From an uncultured Bacteroides sp. (GTDB taxonomy: Bacteria > Bacteroidota > Bacteroidia > Bacteroidales > Bacteroidaceae), in contig CALUGY010000031.1 in assembly GCA_944320295.1 (NCBI GenBank), positions 1-64,000 on the forward strand: DNA of 64,000 nucleotides. The letters run 5' to 3'. Made by a program: the position numbers and the translations under genes. This document shows positions 43,502 through 52,180 of the stretch, piece after piece (position 1 is the first letter of the stretch; each line of letters begins with the position of its first letter). The notes beneath the pieces are model-generated. The model saw only the letters and a program-made list of their open reading frames with translations. It had not been told where the DNA came from and searched no databases.

Positions 43502-43509
43502 TACCTTTG
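43502..43509 (+). promoter_or_regulatory. -7 box upstream of the PurF-like gene
   Basis: TACCTTTG, 32 bp before the ATG at 43542, fits the consensus; no -33 TTTG at the usual distance. Confidence 0.5.
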
Positions 43510-43541
43510 CACCCGTTATCACCAAAACATAGACAGACATT

Positions 43542-44954
43542 ATGGGAGGTTTTTTCGGAACAGTATCCAAGGCCGACTGCGTGGCCGACGTGTTTTATGG
43601 CACCGACTATCATTCTCACCTTGGCACCAAGCGCGGGGGTATGTGTACTTACAACGAGACAGAACGCCGCTTCACCCGCTCCATACACAACATAGAGAGT
43701 ACCTATTTCCGCTCCAAATTCGAAGATGAACTAGACAAGTTCTCCGGCCGTTCAGGCATAGGTATCATCAGCGACAACGATCCACAGCCCATCATAGTCA
43801 ATTCACACCTTGGCCGCTTCGCCATTGTCACCGTGGCCAAGGTGAACAACATGGATGCCATAGAGCGGCAACTCCTTGACCAAGGCATGCACTTTGCCGA
43901 ACTCAGTTCCGGTAAGACCAATCCCACGGAGATGATAGCCCTACTCATAATCCAAGGCAAGACCTTTGTGGATGGCATAGAGAATGTATACCGTACCATA
44001 GATGGTTCCTGCTCTATTCTCATCCTCACCGAGGACGGGCTCATCGCCGCCCGCGACAGTTGGGGGCGCACTCCCATAGTCATCGGCCGCAAGCCGGGAG
44101 CTTATGCCGCCGCAAGTGAGTCCAGTTCATTCCCCAACCTGGATTACGAGATAGACCGCTACTTGGGTCCCGGCGAGATAGTCCGCATCCATGCCGATGG
44201 CGTCGAGCAACTGCGCCGTCCTGATGACCACATGCAGATATGCTCCTTCCTGTGGGTATACTATGGCTTCCCTACCTCCAGTTACGAAGGGCGTAATGTT
44301 GAGGAGGTTCGCTTCACCTCCGGACTCCGTATGGGCCAGGTGGACGATTCGGATGTGGATTGTGCCTGTGGCATCCCCGATTCGGGTGTAGGCATGGCTC
44401 TTGGCTACGCCGAAGGCAAAGGTGTCCCTTACCATAGGGCTATAGCCAAGTACACGCCCACTTGGCCCCGTAGCTTCACACCCAGTCGCCAAGAACTTCG
44501 GAGCCTTGTGGCCAAGATGAAGCTTATCCCTAACAGGGCAATGTTGAAGGACAAACGCCTGCTGTTTTGTGATGACTCTATCGTACGGGGTACACAATTG
44601 CGCGATAATGTGAAGGTGTTATACGATTGCGGTGCACGCGAAGTTCACATCCGTATTGCCTGTCCGCCGCTTATATACAGCTGTCCTTATATCGGCTTTA
44701 CATCATCCAAAGGCGACCTCGAGCTCATCACACGCCGCATCATACAGGAGTTGGAGGGCGACCCGAACAAGGATTTGGATAAGTATGCCACCACCGGATC
44801 CCCGCAGTATAACCGGTTGGTGGAGACCATCAGGACCCGTTTCGGCTTGGACTCGCTCAAGTTCAACACGCTTGAGACGCTGGTAGCATCCATAGGATTG
44901 CCCAAATGCAAGCTTTGTACACATTGTTTCGATGGTACGGGCTGCTGCAAATAG
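43542..44954 (+). CDS. Amidophosphoribosyltransferase-like protein without N-terminal Cys
   Basis: A 470-residue homologue of PurF. The PRPP-binding loop LLFCDDSIVRGTQLRD (about 346) and the cysteines used for the iron-sulfur cluster in Bacillus-type PurF (VDCACGIPDSG, SCPYIGF, KCKLCTHCF near the end) are present. The N-terminus reads MGGFFGTVSK, so the cysteine that acts as glutaminase nucleophile in PurF is replaced by Gly. It may use free ammonia, or have a different role. Its neighbours are peptidases rather than purine genes, which supports a paralogue with a special function. Confidence 0.85.
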   Translation: MGGFFGTVSKADCVADVFYGTDYHSHLGTKRGGMCTYNETERRFTRSIHNIESTYFRSKFEDELDKFSGRSGIGIISDNDPQPIIVNSHLGRFAIVTVAKVNNMDAIERQLLDQGMHFAELSSGKTNPTEMIALLIIQGKTFVDGIENVYRTIDGSCSILILTEDGLIAARDSWGRTPIVIGRKPGAYAAASESSSFPNLDYEIDRYLGPGEIVRIHADGVEQLRRPDDHMQICSFLWVYYGFPTSSYEGRNVEEVRFTSGLRMGQVDDSDVDCACGIPDSGVGMALGYAEGKGVPYHRAIAKYTPTWPRSFTPSRQELRSLVAKMKLIPNRAMLKDKRLLFCDDSIVRGTQLRDNVKVLYDCGAREVHIRIACPPLIYSCPYIGFTSSKGDLELITRRIIQELEGDPNKDLDKYATTGSPQYNRLVETIRTRFGLDSLKFNTLETLVASIGLPKCKLCTHCFDGTGCCK

Positions 44955-44981
44955 GCCGCATATCATCTCGACAAGAAAAAA

Positions 44982-45013
44982 GGGGGCGCATATGCTTGTC
45001 ATATCGCGCCCCT
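44982..45013 (+). terminator. Terminator after the PurF-like gene
   Basis: A hairpin GGGGCGCATATG ... CATATCGCGCCCC with one bulge, about 28 bp after the stop codon; the A-rich left flank suggests it may act in both directions. Confidence 0.6.
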
Positions 45014-45072
45014 ATGTTTATCTTTACCGCTGCTAAACATACGCATATCATTAATTATAAACAATAAATATC

Positions 45073-46296
45073 ATGACCTTAGTTGAAAGATTCCTGAAAT
45101 ACGTAAGCTTCGACACACAGTCTGCCGAAGGCACCAACGTAACACCCAGTACCCCAGGGCAGATGGTGTTTGCACAATACTTGAAGTCTGAATTGGAAAG
45201 CCTTGGTTTGCAGGATGTAACCCTTGATGAGCATGGATACTTATTGGCCACTCTTCCAGCCAATACGGATCGTGTTGTGCCTACCATAGGATTCATAGCT
45301 CACATGGATACCAGCCCGGACATGAGCGGACAGAACGTAAATCCGCGCATAGTACATGCTTACGATGGGACAGACATAACACTTTGTGCAGAGGAGAGCA
45401 TCATTTTGTCGCCTAAACAATTTCCCGAGCTGTTGTTTCATAAAGGTGAGGATCTGATTGTGACAGACGGCAAAACCCTTCTGGGAGCCGATGACAAGGC
45501 TGGTATAGCGGAAATAGTGTCGGCCATGGTCTATTTGATGGAGCATCCGGAAATAAAACATGGTAAGATTCGTATAGGTTTCAATCCGGACGAAGAAATA
45601 GGTCTCGGTGCCCACAAGTTCAATGTAGATGCCTTCGGGTGCGATTGGGCATACACCATGGACGGAGGTGAGGTAGGGGAGCTGGAGTTCGAAAACTTCA
45701 ACGCAGCCTCCGCCAAAGTCACCATCCAAGGACGCAACGTACATCCGGGCTACGCCAAAGGCAAGATGATAAATGCCCTGCTTGTGGCACACAAGTTCAT
45801 CAGTATGCTTCCTGCTGGTGAACGTCCCGAACACACGGAGGGATACGAAGGCTTTTACCACCTTGTCGGTTTAGAAGGAGACGTGGACCATGCCACCCTG
45901 AACTACATTCTACGTGACCACGATCGCGCACGTTTCGAGCAACGCAAGGCCACCATGGCTCACATTGCCGATGCCCTTAATGCCGAACTGGGTGAGGGTA
46001 CCGTTACCTTGGACATGCACGATCAATACTACAATATGCGTCAACAGATAGAACCGGTAATGCATGTGATAGACATAGCCAAGGAGGCCATGCTGGCTGC
46101 AGGCGTCACACCCAGAGTACAAGCCATACGTGGAGGAACGGACGGTGCCCAGTTGTCTTTCAAGGGATTGCCTTGTCCTAACATCTTTGCGGGAGGGCTG
46201 AATTTCCACGGCCGTTTCGAGTTCGTGCCCATACAAAGCATGGAGAAAGCACGGGATGTCATCGTCAAGATAGCAGAGCTTACTGCTTTGCGTTGA
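45073..46296 (+). CDS. pepT: Peptidase T (tripeptide aminopeptidase)
   Basis: A 407-residue cytosolic M20-family zinc aminopeptidase that removes the N-terminal residue of tripeptides. Zinc and catalytic residues are seen in [11 protein letters not shown] (about 76), [12 protein letters not shown] (about 139), [11 protein letters not shown] (about 173) and GGTDGAQLS (about 355). Length and order match PepT from other bacteria. gcvT starts 36 bp downstream, so they may form an operon. Confidence 0.96.
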   Translation: MTLVERFLKYVSFDTQSAEGTNVTPSTPGQMVFAQYLKSELESLGLQDVTLDEHGYLLATLPANTDRVVPTIGFIAHMDTSPDMSGQNVNPRIVHAYDGTDITLCAEESIILSPKQFPELLFHKGEDLIVTDGKTLLGADDKAGIAEIVSAMVYLMEHPEIKHGKIRIGFNPDEEIGLGAHKFNVDAFGCDWAYTMDGGEVGELEFENFNAASAKVTIQGRNVHPGYAKGKMINALLVAHKFISMLPAGERPEHTEGYEGFYHLVGLEGDVDHATLNYILRDHDRARFEQRKATMAHIADALNAELGEGTVTLDMHDQYYNMRQQIEPVMHVIDIAKEAMLAAGVTPRVQAIRGGTDGAQLSFKGLPCPNIFAGGLNFHGRFEFVPIQSMEKARDVIVKIAELTALR

Positions 46297-46332
46297 AGTC
46301 GCAATTATCTATCATTCAAAAACTACATACAC

Positions 46333-47418
46333 ATGAAAACTACTCCGTTTACAGACATCCACGTTTCTTTGGGAGCGAAGATGCACGAATTTGCCGGATA
46401 TAACATGCCCATAGAGTATAGCGGCATCATTGATGAACATCTGACTGTATGCCATAGCGTAGGCGTATTCGATGTGTCGCACATGGGCGAGTTCTGGGTT
46501 AAGGGGCCGCATGCTCAGGCTTTCTTGCAGAAAGTCACGTCCAACGATGTGTCGCAGCTCACTCCGGGGCGGGTGCAGTACTCTTGTTTCCCGAACGAAG
46601 AAGGTGGCATAGTAGACGATTTGCTGGTCTACTGCTACTCCACGGAAAAATATCTTTTGGTGGTGAATGCCTCCAACATAGACAAGGACTGGGCATGGTG
46701 CCAGGCCCACAACGACCTCGGTGCGGATTTGGAGAACGCCTCCGACCGCATGGCACAGCTGGCCGTACAGGGCCCCAATGCCATCCACGTCTTGCAGAAA
46801 CTCACTCCGGTAGACCTTTCGGCCATACCCTATTACCATTTCACCCAAGGGGAATTCGCGGGTGAGGCCGAAGTCATTATCTCTAATACCGGCTATACTG
46901 GGGCAGGAGGTTTCGAACTCTACTTTTACCCGGAAGCCGCGCACCGCATATGGGAAGCCGTTTTTGCCGCCGGGCAGGAGTTTGGCATCAAGCCTGCCGG
47001 CCTTGGAGCACGTGACACACTACGTCTTGAAATGGGGTTTTGCCTCTATGGTAATGATTTGGATGATCAAACATCGCCCATTGAAGCAGGGTTGGGATGG
47101 ATTACGAAGTTCGTCCCGGGCAAAGACTTTATCAACCGTCCTATGCTGGAAAAGCAGAAAGCCGAAGGCACGGCGCGCCGTTTGGTAGGCTTCGAGATGT
47201 TGGACAGGGGCATCCCACGTCATGGATATACCCTGTGTACTCCTGCCGGAGAACCTATGGGGACGGTGACCTCAGGTACCATGTCGCCTATGCGCAAGAT
47301 AGGCATAGGCATGGGCTATGTCGCTACGGAATACGCCAAGCCTGGTACGGAAATCATATTGGACGTACGTGGTCGCAAGCTGAAAGCCATGGTAGTAAAA
47401 CCTCCATTCCGTAAATGA
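46333..47418 (+). CDS. gcvT: Glycine cleavage system aminomethyltransferase (T protein)
   Basis: A 361-residue folate-binding enzyme that releases ammonia and passes the one-carbon unit to tetrahydrofolate. The conserved [14 protein letters not shown] (about 42), the catalytic Asp segment IVDDLLVY (about 95) and [16 protein letters not shown] (about 223) are clear. gcvP and gcvH are not in the window. An intrinsic terminator follows. Confidence 0.95.
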   Translation: MKTTPFTDIHVSLGAKMHEFAGYNMPIEYSGIIDEHLTVCHSVGVFDVSHMGEFWVKGPHAQAFLQKVTSNDVSQLTPGRVQYSCFPNEEGGIVDDLLVYCYSTEKYLLVVNASNIDKDWAWCQAHNDLGADLENASDRMAQLAVQGPNAIHVLQKLTPVDLSAIPYYHFTQGEFAGEAEVIISNTGYTGAGGFELYFYPEAAHRIWEAVFAAGQEFGIKPAGLGARDTLRLEMGFCLYGNDLDDQTSPIEAGLGWITKFVPGKDFINRPMLEKQKAEGTARRLVGFEMLDRGIPRHGYTLCTPAGEPMGTVTSGTMSPMRKIGIGMGYVATEYAKPGTEIILDVRGRKLKAMVVKPPFRK

Positions 47419-47434
47419 CAAAGACCTTTCCTGC

Positions 47435-47465
47435 AAGCATCGCCCTCATGGCGATGCTTTTTTTA
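47435..47465 (+). terminator. Intrinsic terminator after gcvT
   Basis: Stem AAGCATCGCC/GGCGATGCTT (47435-47444, 47450-47459) with a five-base loop and a run of seven T. Confidence 0.9.
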
Positions 47466-47532
47466 TGCCTCTCCCGCGCTTTGTACATGCCTTGCCCGGC
47501 GTTTGTCCCCACCTGTATGCCGGGATGGTCAT

Positions 47533-47664
47533 AGAATCATCGTACATGATTCTAGGAATCATCCTATATGATTCCGGGAATCATCCTGCATGATTCTATG
47601 AATCATCCTAGATGATTCTATGGTCAAAGCCGGGATGTTCCATGGTCAAAGCAGGAGGGTTCGT
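47533..47664. repeat. Array J: four palindromic units then two direct repeats, all 22-bp period
   Basis: Four consecutive 22-bp units (47533-47554, 47555-47576, 47577-47598, 47599-47620), each of the form GAATCAT, five variable bases, ATGATTC. They are followed in the same register by two 22-bp units sharing TGGTCAAAGC (47621 and 47643). The array lies in the convergent gap between gcvT and the pseudouridine synthase. Nothing else is seen in the gap apart from the terminator. Confidence 0.9.
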
Positions 47665-47667
47665 GCA

Positions 47668-49287
47668 TCAAAAGGGGGCTGGTTGGCGGACAGATACGGT
47701 CTGTCCTGTCATGGGGTGGGGGAAGGCCAGGTATTCGGCGTGGAGGTATAGCCTGTCGGCGGCGTGTCCATATAGACTGTCACCCACGATGGGGCAATGC
47801 AGTCCCAGGCTGTGCGCGGCATGCACGCGCAGTTGGTGCGTTCGGCCCGTGCGGGGTAGGAAGAGTATGCGTGTGCGTTCTCCCTCGTAGCCCAACACGT
47901 GGTAGTCCGTCACGGCGGGTTTGCCATGCAAGGGGTGCGACATTTGGCGTGGGCGGTCCAATGGATCGGGACATATGGGCAGGGTGATGCGTCCTTCCAT
48001 GTTCGGTACGTGGCCTTCCAACAGGGCCACATAACGTTTCTCTACACGTTGATGGGCAAACAAGTCCTGCAACAGGCGGTGTGCTTCTTTGGTTTTGGCC
48101 GCTACCATCAGGCCGGAAGTGTCCATGTCCAGACGGTGTACGATTATCGGTCCTTCCGCGTTTGGGAAACGTTCGCGCAGAATGTCGTAGACGGAAGGGA
48201 GCTCTCTCTTGCCCGGTACGGCCAGCATCCCTTCAGGCTTGGAGATGACTGCCAGATATTCGTCTTCATAGATGATTTGCAGTTGCGTCTGCCCGTTGTT
48301 TTTTGCCAGCGGATTGGGTTCCACATTCAGTCCTTGTAGCATGTATCTCAATATGGGTCCGCATTTTCCTGTGCAGGCCGGGTAGTAATTCCCCTGCTTC
48401 CGTACTTCTGTCTGTGGCGATGCTCCCCACCAGAATTCGGCCATAGCCAAGGGCTTCCAGCCATTGAGATAGGCATATTGCAGCAACTTGGGGGCTGCGC
48501 ATTCCCCGGCCCCGGCAGGAGGAATACTCCCTTCGGCGGTGAATATGTCGTACAAGGACTTTTCTTCCCCCTGGTAATTCAGTAGTTTGAATGCTTGGAA
48601 CAGTTGCTGCTGCAGTAGGGCGGAACGTTCTTTCCGTTCATTGCGGAGGTCGGAGATGCGGTGTTGCCATGCCTCTGTTTCGGATTGCACTTGTGCGATA
48701 CGGATATCCCATTCATGCTTCAGACGGTGATGTTCGGCTTTTTGGTATTGGCTTTCACGTATCATGGACGCCTCCTCATCGGGTGAGGGCGGAGGAGTGG
48801 ACATTCTTCGCTGTTCGCGGCGGCACTTTGAGTCTTGCATCTGTTTCTTGCTGCGGGTTAGCTCCTCTTCCCGTTGCTGCTGTAAGGATATGAGTTGCTC
48901 TTGCCGTGCGCGCAGCCCGGCATCGTTTAGCAATTCTTCTATGTGCCGGTTGATTTGTGAAATGGCCGCTTCTTCCTGTTTGAAGAATCCATCCGGGCGT
49001 AACAGGTTGTAGACGGGAGGTACAAAGTATTCATGCCTGTTGCTGCCTGCCAATATGCCGGAGTAGGCTGCCAGATATCCGATGCTACCATCCGGGAGTT
49101 GTACGACCAACACGCCGAACATTTTGCCGCCGGATTCTTCATCTAACCCGAAGTCGTGTTCATTCAGGTATGCTTGTACTTCTGCGGCAGCCAGCCGGCA
49201 GAGAGGATGAGGAGTGTAGCAAAATGGATAGGTGAACAAAGCTGGTCGCTCTATGTCGGCGACATCTCCTGCAAAGCGGTGCAACAT
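47668..49287 (-). CDS. RluA-family pseudouridine synthase with long N-terminal extension
   Basis: A 539-residue protein. The C-terminal 220 residues are an RluA-type synthase with the catalytic Asp in IIVHRLDMDTSGLMV (about 390) and the later GRTHQLRVHAA. The N-terminal 320 residues are not standard: an unassigned domain (about 20-115, FGVLVVQLPDGSIGYLAAYS), then a charged coiled coil (about 115-250). The ATG at 49287 lies only about 7 bp after a TACATTTG -7 box, so the message may be nearly leaderless or start further upstream. The target RNA is unknown. Confidence 0.85.
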   Translation of the reverse strand: MLHRFAGDVADIERPALFTYPFCYTPHPLCRLAAAEVQAYLNEHDFGLDEESGGKMFGVLVVQLPDGSIGYLAAYSGILAGSNRHEYFVPPVYNLLRPDGFFKQEEAAISQINRHIEELLNDAGLRARQEQLISLQQQREEELTRSKKQMQDSKCRREQRRMSTPPPSPDEEASMIRESQYQKAEHHRLKHEWDIRIAQVQSETEAWQHRISDLRNERKERSALLQQQLFQAFKLLNYQGEEKSLYDIFTAEGSIPPAGAGECAAPKLLQYAYLNGWKPLAMAEFWWGASPQTEVRKQGNYYPACTGKCGPILRYMLQGLNVEPNPLAKNNGQTQLQIIYEDEYLAVISKPEGMLAVPGKRELPSVYDILRERFPNAEGPIIVHRLDMDTSGLMVAAKTKEAHRLLQDLFAHQRVEKRYVALLEGHVPNMEGRITLPICPDPLDRPRQMSHPLHGKPAVTDYHVLGYEGERTRILFLPRTGRTHQLRVHAAHSLGLHCPIVGDSLYGHAADRLYLHAEYLAFPHPMTGQTVSVRQPAPF

Positions 49288-49293
49288 GTTGTG

Positions 49294-49301
49294 CAAATGT
49301 A
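49294..49301 (-). promoter_or_regulatory. -7 box next to the pseudouridine synthase start
   Basis: TACATTTG on the minus strand fits TAnnTTTG but lies only seven bases before the ATG; no -33 element is evident, so this may be coincidence. Confidence 0.25.
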
Positions 49302-49307
49302 ATGGGG

Positions 49308-49469
49308 TTATGGTTTCTCTTCCTCAGAAGTATTGTCCTTGGATGAGTCTTGTATATCCAGGTTTGGGGATGTTTTTTTCTTCCTTTTGCCATATTTGCG
49401 CTCCAGTTCCCATGCCCTTTTACGCATTTCGTATTGTTCGTACTGTCTTTCCAGATAATTGTCTGCCAT
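49308..49469 (-). CDS. Small charged conserved protein (53 aa)
   Basis: A 53-residue reading frame starting MADNYLERQYEQYEMRKRAW and ending EEEKP, very rich in Glu, Lys and Arg and probably helical. Small proteins with the same MADNYLE start are, as I recall, frequent in Bacteroidales and have no known function. It starts 14 bp after the glycine-zipper gene and ends about 20 bp before the pseudouridine synthase, so it probably belongs to that transcript. It has no cysteine, signal or membrane segment. Confidence 0.7.
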   Translation of the reverse strand: MADNYLERQYEQYEMRKRAWELERKYGKRKKKTSPNLDIQDSSKDNTSEEEKP

Positions 49470-49483
49470 TTTGATTGTGCAAA

Positions 49484-50161
49484 TTAACGTTTCATTTTGA
49501 TGGTGAATTCATGCGTATCATAGAGTTCCCCGTTTATATCTGCGATGGCTACACGTATGGCCGCCTCTCCCGAACGGAGACGTTTCCCCGCAGTAAGCGT
49601 GGCCGTATACTTTAATCCGCTATGCGCTTCCAGTTCCTCAAGCATGATACTGGGGGAAATGTCTATGTGCTTTGCGCCAGATATTTCTTCCACTATGGGT
49701 ATCACGTGGTAAGCAGTCCGTTTCCCCTCGTTCACGATATCAAAGACTATCTTGCAATTCTCGCGAGGATTTATTATGTGGTTCCTTCCGTCATCAATGA
49801 AGCGTATGTTGTGTATCTTTACCTGACGCATTGCTTTGATGTCTATCTGAGGGACACTATGTTCTTCCACTACAATGACTCTCTCCGGTTGCTGTGTTTG
49901 TGCCGCACTTGTTGCATGTCCGATGGCGGCACCGGCTATTGTTCCTACAATGGTGCCGATGGCCGATCCTCTGTATCCGCCATGCCATCCCCGGTTGCTT
50001 TCTCCAATCAGCCCGCCGATGGCATTACCTACGCTCCCGCCTATAATGGCACCGGTCAATGTGGCATCTGGATTCCCTTGGGCGTAACGGTTCGTACTGC
50101 ATCCGCCCATGGTTACTACTATGCTTGCGGCAATCACGTATGTAATCAATGTCCGTTTCAT
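49484..50161 (-). CDS. Glycine-zipper lipoprotein
   Basis: A 225-residue envelope protein. A lipoprotein signal ends in the lipobox VTMGGC (about residue 21). A glycine-zipper segment follows (GAIIGGSVGNAIGGLIG, GTIVGTIAGAAIGHA), and the C-terminal half (about 105-225) is a beta-rich domain resembling an immunoglobulin-like fold (CKIVFDIVNEGKRTAYHV). The start MKRTLITYV at 50161 was chosen since the upstream extension has no family sense. Function unknown; probably attached to the outer membrane. Confidence 0.8.
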   Translation of the reverse strand: MKRTLITYVIAASIVVTMGGCSTNRYAQGNPDATLTGAIIGGSVGNAIGGLIGESNRGWHGGYRGSAIGTIVGTIAGAAIGHATSAAQTQQPERVIVVEEHSVPQIDIKAMRQVKIHNIRFIDDGRNHIINPRENCKIVFDIVNEGKRTAYHVIPIVEEISGAKHIDISPSIMLEELEAHSGLKYTATLTAGKRLRSGEAAIRVAIADINGELYDTHEFTIKMKR

Positions 50162-50183
50162 ATAATATATAACCTTAATTATA

Positions 50184-50861
50184 TTATTTATCTTCGCATG
50201 CATATGCCATGGCCCGGTTCAGAAATGCGATGAAAGGCGCAGTACGGGCGAACGCTTCCACAATGCGTTCTCCTAAATGGGCAGTCAGCATGTAATCCTT
50301 TCCAGGAGACGCCACCAAGCAATAAGAGCGATACATGAGATAATGCGCATAGGGGACATCGGCGGGGAAACCTCGGGGCATCCGTTTCATTTTGTCCTCT
50401 TCATCAAGGGCGAAGCCTTTCGCTTGGGATATCAGTTGCCCAAAGGCAGACGGATCGTTGGCTATGTCTTCGCGTATGATGCGTAAGACTTGCGGCTCGA
50501 ATGTATAGTGGCCGGCAGCAAGCATATTGCCACAAGGATATCCGTCCTCGTGCGGTCCTACCTGCAAATAATATCCGGCATAGCCTGATTTCTTGCCTTC
50601 CGGACATATAAAAGCTCCCATATGGCATTTATACGGGCTTTTATCCGCAGAGAAACGCGTATCGCGGTAGATGCGGTATGTGCAATCTTTTGCCGTAAGG
50701 CCTGCCACACTTGGGTCGAATGTGGAAATGCCGATGATTACTTGCTCTGCCAGTTTGTCAAAGCGTTGCTGGGCGGCAAGGTATTCCTCCTTGTGGGTAT
50801 TGAACCATTCGCGGTTGTTGTTCCTCTCGAGTTGGGTGAGGAAGTCTATAACTTGTTTCAT
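50184..50861 (-). CDS. DUF2461 family protein
   Basis: A 225-residue protein recognisable by FLTQLERNNNREWFNTHKEE at the start, YRIYRDTRFSADKSPYK (about 62) and the GYYLQVGP segment. The family is widespread and uncharacterised, and has no predicted membrane segment or signal. It starts 8 bp downstream of the methyltransferase gene on the same strand. Confidence 0.88.
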   Translation of the reverse strand: MKQVIDFLTQLERNNNREWFNTHKEEYLAAQQRFDKLAEQVIIGISTFDPSVAGLTAKDCTYRIYRDTRFSADKSPYKCHMGAFICPEGKKSGYAGYYLQVGPHEDGYPCGNMLAAGHYTFEPQVLRIIREDIANDPSAFGQLISQAKGFALDEEDKMKRMPRGFPADVPYAHYLMYRSYCLVASPGKDYMLTAHLGERIVEAFARTAPFIAFLNRAMAYACEDK

Positions 50862-50869
50862 AATAAGAC

Positions 50870-51607
50870 CTATTCTATCGGTTTTAATTGGGCCAGATAG
50901 TCATAATGTTTTCCTTCCGCCAATATTTCAGCGGTGAAACCACACGACTCCGCGTAGAGTTGCAATGTCGGGAAGTCCACATAGAGCCATGTAAATGGAG
51001 CTCCTTCTATACTTTTGTACTTCATGCGAAACTCTATTTCCCCATAATAATCCCCGGCAAGGTCGATGGCCATGCTCCCGTCTTCCTCCTCGTAGAGGTA
51101 CTTCAGGTCGCTTGAGTCCAGCAGGATGCATCCCCCTTTGCGTAACAGTTGCCGTGCTTTTGCAAAGAAGTCGGGCATGTTCTCCAGGCGGCCTATGATG
51201 CCGGCGCCGTTCATCAGCAGGAGTATCGTGTCGAACTGCCCCTGAAAACCCGGCGAGAAGAAGTTGGCCAGACGTGCATCTTTTACTCCCCGCATCCGCA
51301 TTACGTCTACCGACAACAGGGAGATGTCGATGGCAGTTACTTCCTTTCCCATGTCTTGCAGCACGAGGCTGTGGCAACCGCTACCAGCACCTACATCCAG
51401 TATGTGCCCTTTGGCCGCTTGCAATGCCGTGCGCTCCAAGGCGGGCAGCTGCCCCTCCGTACGGAACAGCTGGGCTACAGGAATCTCGTCCTCGTCAAAT
51501 TGAGGGGAGAATACCCGTAGCTTGGCAGCTTTCCCGTCCTTCAGATAGTCGGACATGGCTGTGCCCATCGGGTCTTTATCGGGTGACAGAAGCAAATCCC
51601 TATCCAT
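50870..51607 (-). CDS. SAM-dependent methyltransferase
   Basis: A 245-residue class I methyltransferase. Motif I is HILDVGAGSGCHS (about 68), followed by AIDISLLSVD (about 92) and FDTILLLMNGAG (about 125). The C-terminal part is beta-rich. The substrate is unknown. The first eight bases overlap the end of the small basic protein gene, so it is translated in the same run. Confidence 0.85.
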   Translation of the reverse strand: MDRDLLLSPDKDPMGTAMSDYLKDGKAAKLRVFSPQFDEDEIPVAQLFRTEGQLPALERTALQAAKGHILDVGAGSGCHSLVLQDMGKEVTAIDISLLSVDVMRMRGVKDARLANFFSPGFQGQFDTILLLMNGAGIIGRLENMPDFFAKARQLLRKGGCILLDSSDLKYLYEEEDGSMAIDLAGDYYGEIEFRMKYKSIEGAPFTWLYVDFPTLQLYAESCGFTAEILAEGKHYDYLAQLKPIE

Positions 51608-51791
51608 TGTTCTTATGCCTGTTGGCTCTTTTCTTCCTGATTTCGGCTTTCATCTTGGCCGCTCCCGAGCTGTGCAGCCCGGTGATATACGTCTTTTTCT
51701 TGGCCTTTGTCTTGACTTTGTTCTCTTCCTTGGGCTTCTCTTTCTTCCCTTTGAAGATGATGCCCCCCATCATTGCATCTTCTATGCTCAT
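51600..51791 (-). CDS. Small basic protein
   Basis: A 63-residue lysine-rich protein (MSIEDAMMGGIIFKGKKEKP at the start, MKAEIRKKRANRHKNNG at the end). It overlaps the VOC gene upstream by four bases (ATGA) and the methyltransferase downstream by eight, which supports it as a real gene. The charge suggests RNA or ribosome binding, but no family is recognised. Confidence 0.65.
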   Translation of the reverse strand: MSIEDAMMGGIIFKGKKEKPKEENKVKTKAKKKTYITGLHSSGAAKMKAEIRKKRANRHKNNG

Positions 51792-52165
51792 CGTTCCGGC
51801 AGTATTTCTATCCAGTAATCGTCGGGGTCGTTTATGAAATACAGCCCCATGGCCTCGTTTTCAAAGCAGACCCATCCGTTTTCCTTGTGGTATTGGCGGA
51901 TGGCATCGTAGTCGCCCGCCACGCGGAAGCACAGGTGGCTCTCGTTTTCCCCCAGTTCGTATGCCTGCGGATGGTCTTTCAGGCAGGTGAGTTCCAGCAG
52001 GAAATTCCCGTTGCCATCCGTGAGGTATACCAGGGTGAAGGCTCCTTTGGCATCTTCCTTGCGATGGTGTTCCTTCAGCCCCAGCGCCTTTTCGTAGAAT
52101 GCCAGGCTGCGCTCCAGGTTTGATACGTTGATGTTGAAGTGGTCGAACCGGCTTTTTATTTCCAT
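51788..52165 (-). CDS. VOC-family (glyoxalase-like) protein
   Basis: A 125-residue protein with paired beta-alpha-beta-beta-beta modules. It opens with FDHFNINVSNLERSLAFY (metal His near residue 8), has Glu in NFLLELTCL and ends NDPDDYWIEILPE, with the final metal Glu. The pattern matches lactoylglutathione lyase (glyoxalase I) types. The substrate may be methylglyoxal adducts, but other VOC functions are possible. Confidence 0.85.
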   Translation of the reverse strand: MEIKSRFDHFNINVSNLERSLAFYEKALGLKEHHRKEDAKGAFTLVYLTDGNGNFLLELTCLKDHPQAYELGENESHLCFRVAGDYDAIRQYHKENGWVCFENEAMGLYFINDPDDYWIEILPER

Positions 52166-52180
52166 ATGAGGTGATTTAAG

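Noticed and set aside
47533..47620. Ordinary intrinsic terminators as an explanation for the palindromic arrays
   Set aside because: There are several dyads per site without T tails, arrays also occur in divergent gaps, and gcvT already has a separate strong terminator at 47435-47465.
49281..49290. Single AACATGTT palindrome at the pseudouridine synthase start as a tenth array
   Set aside because: Only one copy; no partner at 22 or 23 bp on either side.
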